This document shows, piece after piece, positions 44,093 to 52,806 of a stretch of DNA of 64,000 bases. The position numbers were made by a program, and so were the translations under genes. The DNA lies in contig NZ_FXZH01000011.1 in the NCBI RefSeq assembly GCF_900169365.1, forward strand, positions 1-64,000. The letters are read 5' to 3'. Source of the stretch: Brevibacterium sp. 239c (GTDB lineage Bacteria; Actinomycetota; Actinomycetes; Actinomycetales; Brevibacteriaceae). The notes beneath the pieces were generated by a model. That model was not told where the DNA came from. It worked only from the letters and a program-made list of their open reading frames with translations, and did not search any database. Numbering within the stretch: the first letter of the stretch is position 1; every line of letters begins with the position of its first letter.

Positions 44093-45289
44093 TCAGTGCA
44101 TCGTGATCGTTCCGGCCGTGCCGTCAATTGTGATGAGGTCACCGTTCGCGATGCGCACCCTCGCCGAGGTGACGCCGAGGACCGCGGGGATGCCGTACTC
44201 CCGCGCGACGATCGCTGCATGCGAAAGCGCTCCTCCCACCTCAGTTATGACGCCGGCGGCGATGGAGAACAGCGGCGTCCAAGAGGGATCAGTGAAGGAG
44301 CAGATCACCACTTCACCGGGCTTGACGTCGGAGAATGCGGACAGTCCGGAGACGATGCGGGCAGGGGCAGTCACGACCCCGTGGGACCCCGGGGTCCCGT
44401 CTAAGGTCGCTGCAGGCAGCAGAACGGAATTGACGACGGGGCCGGAATCCATGACTGGTCCGGTACCAGGCAGGGGCGGCAGCACGGCGGTCACAGGACG
44501 CGATTGCACGATCCAGATCGTGCCGTCTGCGATGGCCCATTCGATATCCTGGGGACCACCGAAGACAGCAGACACGCGTGCGCCCAGCGACTCAAGGCCG
44601 AGGAGCGCCTCGTCGCTGAGTGTTCGCACGGTCTGCAGCTCGTTTGCGACCGAGGTGGTCGTCGTCCCGTTCTGCGCGTCGACAGCATCGGTTCGAACTT
44701 TCTTGATTCCGAGAGTGGCGGTGATGGCACCCGCGGGCCCGACTTCGTAGGAGTCGGGGGTGAGGCCGCCGTTGACGACGGACAGCCCCAGTCCCCACGA
44801 TGATTCGATCCGGGTCGGCTCGTTCACACGGCGGGGTGTGAACATCACGCCCGAGACCTCAGCCTCAATGAGGACCTGCACGAGAACAGACATGACTGTC
44901 GCAGGATCCTCCGCGCCACCGCCTCGGCGTCGGTAGTCCCGGATTCGCACAGAGTCGGCTGAGCGCGCGCAGGAGACGATCGCGGCACACACCTCGTCAG
45001 TGCCGCGGACGCCCAGGAAGGTGTCATACATTCCTGCTGCGGATGCGTCGGCCTTATCTTCATCGGCGGCCGAGGAGCGGACCGCCACCGCTGGATCACC
45101 CAGTCTCGAGAGTTCCAGGTCAATCCGGTCTCGCACCGTGTCATCGAACTGAGAGGCAAAGGAACGGTCGGCATCGACATAGACGACGAAGCCGTCAGGC
45201 ACCGGAAATCCAGCGCGCAGAAGCCTGGCCAGTGACCTTGCCTTTCCTCCTGACCGACCATCGTGGGAGTCGGAAAGTGTTCTCACCAT
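44093..45289 (-). CDS. compact PEP-synthase-like protein (ATP-grasp plus swivelling His domain)
   Basis: A 398-residue protein. Residues 1-290 are a PPDK/PEP-synthase ATP-grasp domain (GGKARSLARLLRAGFPVPDGFVV, VAVRSSAADEDKADASAAGMYDTFLGV, EWAIADGTIWIVQSRPV). Residues 305-398 are the swivelling phosphohistidine domain (TEVGGALSHAAIVAREYGIPAVLG). The PEP/pyruvate barrel of PEP synthase and the rifampicin-binding domain of Rph are both absent, so it can only phosphorylate its own His unless a partner supplies the acceptor site. It starts at GAAGGGAGGG-ATG. It is divergent from two regulators over a palindrome. Confidence 0.85.
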   Translation of the reverse strand: MVRTLSDSHDGRSGGKARSLARLLRAGFPVPDGFVVYVDADRSFASQFDDTVRDRIDLELSRLGDPAVAVRSSAADEDKADASAAGMYDTFLGVRGTDEVCAAIVSCARSADSVRIRDYRRRGGGAEDPATVMSVLVQVLIEAEVSGVMFTPRRVNEPTRIESSWGLGLSVVNGGLTPDSYEVGPAGAITATLGIKKVRTDAVDAQNGTTTTSVANELQTVRTLSDEALLGLESLGARVSAVFGGPQDIEWAIADGTIWIVQSRPVTAVLPPLPGTGPVMDSGPVVNSVLLPAATLDGTPGSHGVVTAPARIVSGLSAFSDVKPGEVVICSFTDPSWTPLFSIAAGVITEVGGALSHAAIVAREYGIPAVLGVTSARVRIANGDLITIDGTAGTITMH

Positions 45290-45300
45290 CGCCCTCCCTT

Positions 45301-45327
45301 CAACATTCTGTTGACAATATAATGTTG
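45301..45327. promoter_or_regulatory. palindromic operator between divergent genes
   Basis: CAACATT (45301) and AATGTTG (45321) are exact inverted arms around an AT-rich centre containing TTGACA. It lies 12 bases from the PEP-synthase-like ATG and 21 bases from the regulator start, so one protein could control both directions. Confidence 0.55.
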
Positions 45328-45347
45328 ATGATAGCAGGATGTGGCCT

Positions 45348-45758
45348 ATGGATGGCAAGCACGAGACAGACCACACCAGCCTTGGGGACAGAGCGGTCGG
45401 AGACCATGCAGAGGCGCAGCGCGAACGTGATGCGCAGGCTCGACTCATGGCCCTCGGCGCGGATCAGCTGGAGGCCCGTGAGTGGCGCCCCGCACCGGCA
45501 CCGCCCACTGCGGTCGACCTCACCCAGTTCGCACTGTGGAGATCGACAGATCTCGGTTCTGACGATCTCTGCGCGGCCTTGACCCTGCTTCCCGCAGCTC
45601 GCGCGGAGGTCGAGGGAGTCGAGATCGGGCTCATCTTCGCTGCGCGAAACGCGGGACTGACATGGTCGCAGATCGCGGCAAGAATGGGCTTCCGATCTCC
45701 ACAGGCCTGCCAACAACATGTGGCCCGTCTGAGCTCTCGCCAGGATGGTCAGCGTTGA
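45348..45758 (+). CDS. small HTH protein, partner regulator
   Basis: A 136-residue protein. The N-terminal third is charged and helical (AEAQRERDAQARLMALGADQLEAREW). The C-terminal part has a helix-turn-helix (GLTWSQIAARMGFRSPQACQQHVARL) of the sigma-70 region 4/LuxR-like kind. The start is ATG 45348 with AGGA upstream; the ATG nine bases earlier has none. Its TGA overlaps the TTG start of the next gene. I know this protein pair as a common but uncharacterised actinobacterial gene neighbourhood. Confidence 0.65.
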   Translation: MDGKHETDHTSLGDRAVGDHAEAQRERDAQARLMALGADQLEAREWRPAPAPPTAVDLTQFALWRSTDLGSDDLCAALTLLPAARAEVEGVEIGLIFAARNAGLTWSQIAARMGFRSPQACQQHVARLSSRQDGQR

Positions 45759-46390
45759 GCCACCGCTCAGAGCCTCAGCTCCTGGTCCTGCATGCGGTGC
45801 GACTGCTCGGCTTCGCAGGCGAAGACGCCGTTGCACGCCGTGCGGGGGTCGGCGCTGAGGAGACCCTGGTCCGACTCCACCAGGCCGAACGAAGCAGCTG
45901 GGTGCAGCACCTCGAGCTCTTCGGCGTCAACGGCTGGTCGCTGACCGACTTCGGCAGATGGGAGAATGAACGACAGCTCGCACATGAACGTCGCATCGCC
46001 GACCCTGGCAATGAGATCGCTGCGATCTACCGCGAGTTCCTTCCGCTCAATGCTCGGATGTTGAGCGCGACCACCGACTGGCAGATCAGGCCGAGGCCGG
46101 ATGACGCCTTCGCGAGCAATGATCATTCCGACACTGACTGGGACGCACGAGTTCTCGATGAGGTCGAGGCGCTGGGCGTCGAACTCGCGCCGGTGGTCGA
46201 GAGACTGACGAACATCCTGACACGGTTCGAGGGGATCCTGAATCGCTACGAGGCAGCGTTGAGCAGGGCCGAGGACGGCCAGACTGAGTGGATCGATCGG
46301 ACCGATGTCGATTCATGCCATCTCGTCTGGTTCCAACTCCACGAGGATCTCATCGCCACTCTGGGCATTGATCGCGGCACCGAGGTCTGA
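45755..46390 (+). CDS. winged-helix regulator-like protein
   Basis: A 211-residue protein from a TTG start (TTGA overlap with the previous stop). Residues 5-75 look like a degenerate winged helix (LLVLHAVRLLGFAGEDAVARRAG, then GWSLTDFGRWENERQL). The rest is a helical sensor-like domain with highly conserved-looking motifs: FLPLNARMLSATTDWQIRP, DWDARVLDEVEALG and HLVWFQLHEDLIATLG. It has the style of a ligand-binding regulator. It is always coupled to the small HTH protein upstream, as here. Confidence 0.65.
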   Translation: MSHRSEPQLLVLHAVRLLGFAGEDAVARRAGVGAEETLVRLHQAERSSWVQHLELFGVNGWSLTDFGRWENERQLAHERRIADPGNEIAAIYREFLPLNARMLSATTDWQIRPRPDDAFASNDHSDTDWDARVLDEVEALGVELAPVVERLTNILTRFEGILNRYEAALSRAEDGQTEWIDRTDVDSCHLVWFQLHEDLIATLGIDRGTEV

Positions 46391-46394
46391 GGCT

Positions 46395-46853
46395 TCAGCC
46401 TTCGAGCGCCCTGTTGTAGGCCTCGACGACCGGGGGCAGGAAATAGCCCAGGAGCACGGCAAGCGCGGTGACCAGGCAGGCCAGCCCGAGCCAGAGCGAC
46501 CCGCCGATGACGCTGAAGGCGAAGACGATGACGAGCAGCTCGAAGGCGATCGCTGCGGGGCGGGCCCAGCGATGAAGTTTCCACGATCCGCGCGCTGCTG
46601 CGGCCACGCCGGCAGCGAAGATGAGGAACATGACAGCCAGGCCCAGCAGCGATCCGGCGAGTGGGCCGGCGGTGATTGCGGTGAGGATGAACGACAGAGC
46701 GGACCCCAGGAGGGCCAGCACCTGAATCCCGAGCACCACAACGACCACCAGCATTGCTCGTGGGGTGGGAACACCGTGACCGGCAGGAGTCGACGAACCA
46801 CCCGACGGCGAGGAGCCGCCGGGTGTGTTCGAGCGTTTGTCTCGTGAACTCAA
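46395..46853 (-). CDS. four-helix membrane protein
   Basis: A 152-residue protein from a TTG start that overlaps the adenosine deaminase stop (TTGA). After a Ser/Gly/Pro-rich cytoplasmic head come four membrane helices (about residues 35-58, 66-86, 97-117, 124-145). It is co-translated with the deaminase. It is not recognised as a transporter family. An upstream in-frame extension would overlap the deaminase and was rejected. Confidence 0.65.
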   Translation of the reverse strand: MSSRDKRSNTPGGSSPSGGSSTPAGHGVPTPRAMLVVVVVLGIQVLALLGSALSFILTAITAGPLAGSLLGLAVMFLIFAAGVAAAARGSWKLHRWARPAAIAFELLVIVFAFSVIGGSLWLGLACLVTALAVLLGYFLPPVVEAYNRALEG

Positions 46854-47962
46854 ATATTCACCCGGGCGAACCCTGGAATCAGGATCTCGTCGAGCATGCG
46901 CTCGCGCACGTCGAGGGGCAGGAATGCTGCGGTGACAGCGTTGACGGTCGCCCATTCCAGGTCGACCTGAGTCCAACCGGCCTCATCGACGAGCAGACGC
47001 ATCTCCCGCGTGACCGACGTCGCTGACATCAGCCGGTTGTCCGGATTGATGGTCACAGCGAAGCCCAGATCCTTAAGCCCGGTGATGGGGTGGGAGGCAA
47101 TGGTGCCGCCGATGTCGGTCTGCAGGTTCGAGCTGGGGCACAGCTCGAGCGGGATCTGCTGGTCGAGGACCCAGGCGGCCAGGCTGCCCAGCTGTCCCTC
47201 GCCTTCGACGATGTCCATATCCTCGACGATGCGAGCACCGTGGCCGATGCGCTGAGCATGGCAGATAGTCAGTGCCTCGTGGATCGAGTCCTTGCCGGCG
47301 GCCTCTCCGGCGTGGATCGTAACAGGCACATAAGCCTGGTGGAGAGCGTTGAACGCCGACAGGTGCGCAGAGGGCGGGAAGCCGTTCTCAGGACCGGCGA
47401 TGTCGAAGCCGACTACTCCGGATTCGGATCCCTTCTCGCGGTGCCTGATGGCCAGTTCCGCAATCGCCATGGAATTGTCTGCCTGGCGCATGGCTGTGAT
47501 GATCTGGCCGACACGGATGAACTTGCCATCCGCGGAGGCTTCGATCACTCCGGCTTCGAGCCCTTCCTGAACGGCTTCAACGACCTCGTCGAGTTCGAGC
47601 CCACCTTCCAGGTGCTGCTCTGGAGCCCAGCGGGCCTCGGCGTAGAAGACACCGTCGGCAACCTGGTCGAGGACCCACTCCTTGGCCACGCGCATCAGGC
47701 CCTCACGGCTCTGCATCACGGCGACCGTGTGCGAGAAGGTCTCGAGGTAGCGGACCAGATCACCGGAGCTCGCGGAATCGTTGTACCACTTCGCCAGCTC
47801 ATCGGGTTCGGTAGCGGGCAGTTCGTGGCCGATCGAGGCGGCCAGTTCGATCAGAGTGGCGGGGCGCAGGCCACCGTCGAGGTGATCATGGAGGGATACT
47901 TTGGGCAGCTGCAGGATGGGGTCGTCTGCTGCGACTCCGGCGGGATTATTCAACACCCGCAC
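46850..47962 (-). CDS. add: adenosine deaminase
   Basis: A 370-residue adenosine deaminase. The zinc site is in SLHDHLDGG, TIHAGEAAGKDS (catalytic Glu nearby), RIGHGARI and the late NPDNRLMSATS. It converts adenosine or deoxyadenosine to inosine in purine salvage. The start is uncertain: GTG 47962 follows GATAAG closely and has no clear ribosome binding site; GTG 47956 and TTG 47953 are alternatives. It is downstream of the nucleoside-binding-type lipoprotein, which fits uptake plus salvage. Confidence 0.94.
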   Translation of the reverse strand: MRVLNNPAGVAADDPILQLPKVSLHDHLDGGLRPATLIELAASIGHELPATEPDELAKWYNDSASSGDLVRYLETFSHTVAVMQSREGLMRVAKEWVLDQVADGVFYAEARWAPEQHLEGGLELDEVVEAVQEGLEAGVIEASADGKFIRVGQIITAMRQADNSMAIAELAIRHREKGSESGVVGFDIAGPENGFPPSAHLSAFNALHQAYVPVTIHAGEAAGKDSIHEALTICHAQRIGHGARIVEDMDIVEGEGQLGSLAAWVLDQQIPLELCPSSNLQTDIGGTIASHPITGLKDLGFAVTINPDNRLMSATSVTREMRLLVDEAGWTQVDLEWATVNAVTAAFLPLDVRERMLDEILIPGFARVNI

Positions 47963-47985
47963 AGCTTATCGGATCAGGGTCACGT

Positions 47986-49131
47986 TCAGGGCTTCTTCGG
48001 ATCTATGTCACCGCTCTTGATCCGCTCTCGCAGATCGGCGATGCTGCGGCCCGCATCGGAGACGCGGCTGAGGAACCCGTCTTCGGCGGCGATTCCCACT
48101 CCACCGTTGTCGATCGTGCCCTTGTAGTGACGGTCTGTGACCATGAAACCACCCATGTCCACGGGCTCGTCCTTCGACGCCTCGGCGACCTCATCGGGGT
48201 TCTTGCTCTGTGGCCATTCGGCAAACATGCTCCGCAGTCCGCGCCGGATATTCGGCTCGATCGTCGCAATGATCGTGTCGCTGAAGGCCCCGGAGGCTCC
48301 GTACCAGATCACCTTCGGCAAGACCGGCTTCTCATCGCCTTCAGCCTCCGGCTCTTGAGTGCGCAGCGATGTCAGCGTATCGGTCGCAGCGGTGACGACA
48401 CCCATCGCCGCCGCCGATCCGAAGGGCACGAGCACATCGACGTCGGAGTCGTGCGCCGTTTCGAAGAAGGCCTCTCCCTCATCGCTGGTGTCTGCCACGG
48501 TGCGGACGTCGACGGCGGACTCGCGGTAGGACTTCACCTTCTCCACGTCCTCGTCGGCTTCGTCATTGTAGAGGTCGACTCCGGCGTCGAAGGCGGTGAG
48601 TATCTTCTCCGCCTGCGGGAATCCCTGGGACACGAGCGCGCCGACCTCGCCGGTCTCACTCGCGGTCGCTGCGATGTAGCCGGCGATGAAGGCCGGCGGC
48701 ACGAGGTCGAAGTCGATGCTGAGCACATTGTCCGGGAAGTCCTTGCGACCGCTTGCCACGCCCAGGAAGATCTCATCCGGGTTGGATTTGGCATGGTCTC
48801 CGAGCTCGTCTGCCCCGCCGGGGCCCAGCACCGTGGTCAGTGCGCAGTCCTGGTCGCTCATCCTCTTCAATGCCGCCGAGGTGGCCGATGAGTTTGAGAC
48901 TCGCTGACTCGAGGTCGCGGAGAAGAGTCCTGCCGACCGTGCCAGTTCCGTCTCTGCTAAGGTCAGTGCCCCCGCCGAGTGATCGTCGAATCCCGCGGGA
49001 GCCGAGATCATGCAGCCGAGCGTGGCGTCTTCGACGGGTTCGGGTGCCGTCACCGAGCAGGCGCTCAGCGCCACCAGGCTCAATGCGCTGAAGCCGGCGC
49101 CCAGCACCAAGCTCATGACCTTCACTCTCAT
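47986..49131 (-). CDS. BMP/PnrA-like substrate-binding lipoprotein
   Basis: A 381-residue lipoprotein with lipobox LVALSAC (Cys at 25). The two-lobe periplasmic-binding-protein layout of the BMP/PnrA family is visible: SDQDCALTTVLGPG, then FLGVASGRKDFPDNVLSIDFD, then AFIAGYIAATASETGEVGAL. PnrA-type proteins bind purine nucleosides for ABC uptake. The permease and ATPase genes are not adjacent. Its position just ahead of adenosine deaminase supports a nucleoside ligand. It may act as a sensor if no transporter exists. Confidence 0.75.
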   Translation of the reverse strand: MRVKVMSLVLGAGFSALSLVALSACSVTAPEPVEDATLGCMISAPAGFDDHSAGALTLAETELARSAGLFSATSSQRVSNSSATSAALKRMSDQDCALTTVLGPGGADELGDHAKSNPDEIFLGVASGRKDFPDNVLSIDFDLVPPAFIAGYIAATASETGEVGALVSQGFPQAEKILTAFDAGVDLYNDEADEDVEKVKSYRESAVDVRTVADTSDEGEAFFETAHDSDVDVLVPFGSAAAMGVVTAATDTLTSLRTQEPEAEGDEKPVLPKVIWYGASGAFSDTIIATIEPNIRRGLRSMFAEWPQSKNPDEVAEASKDEPVDMGGFMVTDRHYKGTIDNGGVGIAAEDGFLSRVSDAGRSIADLRERIKSGDIDPKKP

Positions 49132-49204
49132 GTCTCCAAGATTATCGGTTCTGTCTGAGTCCGCGGTGCAACGACGAGGCTAGACCCCCGAGGCAGTAGC
49201 GAGG

Positions 49205-50440
49205 CTAGTCACGCTGGAGAACCTTCAGTGCGGTCGCGGTGAAGATGCGGGCGGCGATCTCGACGCAGTCTTCATCGATGAGCAGATCACCCTGGTGGAT
49301 GTCGTAGGTCGTCCCTCCCGGGGTGCGGGTGCCCATACGGATGAGGGCTCCGGGACAGTGCGTGAGGTACCAGGCGAAGTCCTCTCCGCCCATGGACTGC
49401 GGAGTCAGCTGGACGGAGTTCTCTCCGAGTTCACCACGAACCGCGGATTCGATGAGCGCGACCTGGTCTTCGGTGTTGACCACCGGCGGGACACCTCGGC
49501 GGGGGTCGAGGTCGACGGTGACCCCGTACGGGCCGGCGATCCGCTCGACCAACTCCGGCAGCACCTCGGCAACCTGGTTCCAGCCGTCGACGTCGAGGCA
49601 GCGCAAGGTCCCGCGCAGAATCCCCTCACTGGGCACCACATTGGCCGCATGGCCGGCACTGATCTCGCCCCACACGAGGGAGATCGCGTGACGCGGATCG
49701 ATGAGTCGGCCCAGCGTCGAGGGCAGATCGGTGGCGAGTTTGCCCAGCGCGTAGACGAGGTCTTCGGTCAGGTGGGGCCGCGAGGTGTGCCCGCCATGAC
49801 CGGAGAGGCGAATGATGACGGTATCGCCCGCTGCGGTGATGGCACCGATGCGCGAGCCGATCCGACCGACGTCGACATTGGGGTCGCAGTGGAGTGCGTA
49901 GACCTCGGGGACATCGTCGAGGACGCCCTGCGAGATGACGCGCAGTGCTCCGCCCGGGGTGACTTCCTCCCCAGGCTGGAAGATGAGTCGCACCCGTCCC
50001 CCGAGACCGCCGGGAGCGGATTCGTGGAGTCGTTGCAGGGCGATGGCTGCGCCGACAAGCCCGGTCAGGTGCACATCGTGACCGCAGGCGTGTGCCACAC
50101 CGGGCATTGTTGAGGCGAAGTCCTCATCGATGAGGTCATCGATGGGCAGAGCATCGATGTCGGCTCGCAGGCCCAGTGCGATCGGACCCTCGCCGACTTC
50201 GCAGACGATGCCGGTGGCCTCGAGGCGCCGAGGTGTCAGACCGGCGGCCTCCAGACGGGCGAAGATCTTGTCCGTGGTGTCGTACTCCTGGAAGGACAGT
50301 TCCGGGTGTGCGTGGACGTCACGGCGGAAATCGATGAGCTCTGCACCGATCTCAGCGACTATAGAGCTGATCACGTCTGGTCCTTCTGGGAGCGCGACGC
50401 CCTCGGGGCGCGGTTCGGATTTCTGAGACATTGACTGCAA
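49205..50440 (-). CDS. M20-family amidohydrolase
   Basis: A 411-residue peptidase M20D-type amidohydrolase. Metal ligands are seen in HACGHDVHLTG and the Glu of FQPGEEVTPGG, with HCDPNVDVG and the late GGEDFAWYL also present. Relatives cleave N-acyl amino acids, hippurate or IAA conjugates. TTG at 50440 has GGAG at a good distance, whereas the ATG three codons later does not, so TTG is preferred. Single gene. Confidence 0.9.
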   Translation of the reverse strand: MQSMSQKSEPRPEGVALPEGPDVISSIVAEIGAELIDFRRDVHAHPELSFQEYDTTDKIFARLEAAGLTPRRLEATGIVCEVGEGPIALGLRADIDALPIDDLIDEDFASTMPGVAHACGHDVHLTGLVGAAIALQRLHESAPGGLGGRVRLIFQPGEEVTPGGALRVISQGVLDDVPEVYALHCDPNVDVGRIGSRIGAITAAGDTVIIRLSGHGGHTSRPHLTEDLVYALGKLATDLPSTLGRLIDPRHAISLVWGEISAGHAANVVPSEGILRGTLRCLDVDGWNQVAEVLPELVERIAGPYGVTVDLDPRRGVPPVVNTEDQVALIESAVRGELGENSVQLTPQSMGGEDFAWYLTHCPGALIRMGTRTPGGTTYDIHQGDLLIDEDCVEIAARIFTATALKVLQRD

Positions 50441-50532
50441 TGCTAAGCACTCCGCGTCACATTTGGGCGCACTGCGACCAAATTCGACACACTCCGCTTC
50501 CAGCTGCCGCCTGTTCTGCCTGCAGCGCCTGC

Positions 50533-51648
50533 CTACAGCAGGTCGTCGAGTCCGCGTTCACCGGCGGCAGAGACGGCCTTCTTCACATCCTGGGCGTGGG
50601 AGCGGGAGGTGATGAGCAGGACGTCTTCGGTGTCGACGACGACGAGGTCGTCGAGGCCGACGATCGCTACCGTGCGCGGCTTCTGGGATTCGGAGAAGAC
50701 GACCCCTGAGGCATCGATTTCGAGGAGGTCGCAGTTCTGACCGATCGAGATGACCCCAGCGGGCTCTCCGGGCACCGGCTGGCGCAGACGTGCCACCGAG
50801 TCGAAATCGCCCACGTCATCCCAGCCGAAGTCGCCGGGGATGACGATGACACGGCCGGCTGCGGCAGCGGGCTCGGCCACGACGTAATCGATGGCGCGCT
50901 TCTCCAGCCCGGGCCACACCTCGGCGAGCACCTGCGACTGGGTATCGGTCCCCCAGGCCTCGGCGATCCGCGACAGTCCCGCATGCAGGGTCGGGTCCTC
51001 GGCTTCAAGGACCTCGAGGAGTGAGGCGGCGCGGGCGATGAACATGCCGGCGTTCCAGCGGTAGCGACCGGAATTCACGTAGGCGCGGGCGGTGCTCGCG
51101 GCGGGCTTCTCGGCGAAGGCCATGGCGCGCCTGGCGGTCGGTGCGCCGTCGATGCCCAGCAGTTCACCGGTCTCGATGTAGCCGTAGGCGGTGGCAGGAT
51201 TGCGGGGCATGATGCCGACCGTGACGATGTCGCCGGTCTGCGCGGCAACGCAAGCCTGATCAATGACGAGCCGGAATTCGTCGACGTTGGTGATCGAATG
51301 GTCCGCGGAGAACGATCCGACGATCGCATCCGGGTCCTCCTTGGCGATGAGCATGGTCGCGAGACCGATCGCGGCCGCCGAGTCCTTCGGAGACGGTTCG
51401 GCGAGGATCTTGTGCACCGGCATCTCGGGAAGCTGCTCGACGACCTGCTCGCGGTGGCTCTCGCCCGTCACGACCCACACGCTCTCAGGGCCGACGAGCG
51501 GTGCGACACGATCCCAGGTGGACTGGATCAGGCTCCGGCCCGTACCCAGCACATCGTGGAGGAACTTCGGCGATGCCTTGCGTGAAAGCGGCCAGAGCCG
51601 AGTTCCGGATCCGCCGGCGGGGATGATGGCGTGGAAGTGTGTGTTCAC
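50533..51648 (-). CDS. manC: mannose-1-phosphate guanylyltransferase
   Basis: A 371-residue nucleotidyltransferase. The GTP-binding motif PAGGSGTRLWPLSRKASPKFL is at residue 10, FSADHSI follows at about 115, and FAEKPAAS binds the sugar phosphate. It makes GDP-mannose for mannolipids, glycoproteins and polysaccharide. The C-terminal isomerase domain of bifunctional enzymes is absent, so it is monofunctional. Confidence 0.92.
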   Translation of the reverse strand: MNTHFHAIIPAGGSGTRLWPLSRKASPKFLHDVLGTGRSLIQSTWDRVAPLVGPESVWVVTGESHREQVVEQLPEMPVHKILAEPSPKDSAAAIGLATMLIAKEDPDAIVGSFSADHSITNVDEFRLVIDQACVAAQTGDIVTVGIMPRNPATAYGYIETGELLGIDGAPTARRAMAFAEKPAASTARAYVNSGRYRWNAGMFIARAASLLEVLEAEDPTLHAGLSRIAEAWGTDTQSQVLAEVWPGLEKRAIDYVVAEPAAAAGRVIVIPGDFGWDDVGDFDSVARLRQPVPGEPAGVISIGQNCDLLEIDASGVVFSESQKPRTVAIVGLDDLVVVDTEDVLLITSRSHAQDVKKAVSAAGERGLDDLL

Positions 51649-51964
51649 ATCATCAGTGTCTCAAAGTTCGGGCACTGACTGACCGATGTTGTCCGCCGTG
51701 TCGGGGTGAGGAGAACCGGAAGCCGAACGGCTCAACCTCGGCGATGGTTCCGACTCACCAGGTCAGCCCGGCGGGCGCATTAGTTAGCGCACACACGTAT
51801 GCTGTAATTGAATTTCGTCGTATCCGAGAATGACGACTGTGAGGGAACTGCCAGGAACTTAATGTGATCCACCACGCTCAGGCGTGGCCCGACTGGCAAC
51901 CAGGCGGCGTTCGGCGTAGTTTCTTGATGTACACAGTCGATTAATCCAAGATGGAGGATGCTCC
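51649..51964 (+). other. sdh upstream region
   Basis: A 316-base gene-free stretch before sdhC. It holds a CCACGC/GCGTGG hairpin near 51880, a GCGC-bounded AT-rich patch near 51777-51790 with TATGCTGTAAT, and GGAGG just before the sdhC GTG. The long leader suggests control of the sdh operon, but I cannot assign a promoter firmly. Confidence 0.4.
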
Positions 51965-52342
51965 GTGGCCAAAGCGTCTACGGGCACTCTGTACCGAGGA
52001 AACGAAGGAATGTGGTCCTGGGTCGCGCATCGCGTCACAGGCGTCGGAATCTTCTTCTTTCTATTGGTCCACGTGCTCGATACTGCACTCGTTCGCGTCT
52101 CACCCGAGGCCTACAACGCCGTGATCGGAACCTACAAGACACCGTTCATGGCTATCGGCGAGATCGCACTCGTTGCCGCAATCGCATTCCATGCGTTCAA
52201 CGGCCTTCGCGTCATTCTCGTCGACTTCTCGAAGAGCGGACCGAAGAATCAGAAGAAGCTGTTCTGGGGAGTCATCATCGTATGGCTCATCATCATGATC
52301 GCCTTCATCCCCCGCCAGCTGATGCACACGTTCGGAGGATGA
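51965..52342 (+). CDS. sdhC: succinate dehydrogenase cytochrome b556 subunit
   Basis: A 125-residue, three-helix membrane subunit from a GTG behind GGAGG. WVAHRVTGVGIFFFLLVHVLD carries the family motif and a heme-type His, and AFHAFNGLRVILVD the second. It anchors SdhAB and passes electrons to quinone. It lies one base before sdhD. Confidence 0.93.
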   Translation: MAKASTGTLYRGNEGMWSWVAHRVTGVGIFFFLLVHVLDTALVRVSPEAYNAVIGTYKTPFMAIGEIALVAAIAFHAFNGLRVILVDFSKSGPKNQKKLFWGVIIVWLIIMIAFIPRQLMHTFGG

Positions 52343-52343
52343 C

Positions 52344-52796
52344 ATGAGCACAACATCGATCCCGGCTCCGCGCACCGGCTACTCGCGCCACAAATCAACA
52401 CGTTCGAAGTTCGAGATGTTTGCATGGCTGTTCATGCGCATCTCGGGCGTCGTCCTCGTCATCCTCATCTTCGGCCACCTCTTCGTGAACCTGTGGGCCG
52501 GAGAAGGCGTCCAGGCCATCGACTTCGGATTCGTGGCCGGCAAATGGGCCAGCCCGTTCTGGCAGATCTGGGATCTGCTGATGCTGTGGCTGGCAATGTT
52601 GCACGGCACCAACGGCCTGCGCACCATCATCATGGACTATGCCGAGAAGCCCGGCACCAGGATGGCGCTCCAAGTGATTCTCTACATCGCCTCGGTCATC
52701 GTCATCGTGCTCGGCACGCTCGTCATCTTCACATTCGATCCCTGCCCGGCCGGAGCCGACCCCGCACTGCTGGCGTCATTCTGCTCGGCCGCATAG
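52344..52796 (+). CDS. sdhD: succinate dehydrogenase membrane anchor subunit
   Basis: A 150-residue, three-helix subunit. The first helix has MRISGVVLVILIFGHLFVNL with a heme-type His, and MLHGTNGLRTIIMDYAEKPG follows. It completes the quinone-reducing membrane part of complex II together with SdhC. A ten-base gap with AAGGAG separates it from sdhA. Confidence 0.92.
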   Translation: MSTTSIPAPRTGYSRHKSTRSKFEMFAWLFMRISGVVLVILIFGHLFVNLWAGEGVQAIDFGFVAGKWASPFWQIWDLLMLWLAMLHGTNGLRTIIMDYAEKPGTRMALQVILYIASVIVIVLGTLVIFTFDPCPAGADPALLASFCSAA

Positions 52797-52806
52797 AAGG
52801 AGAAAC

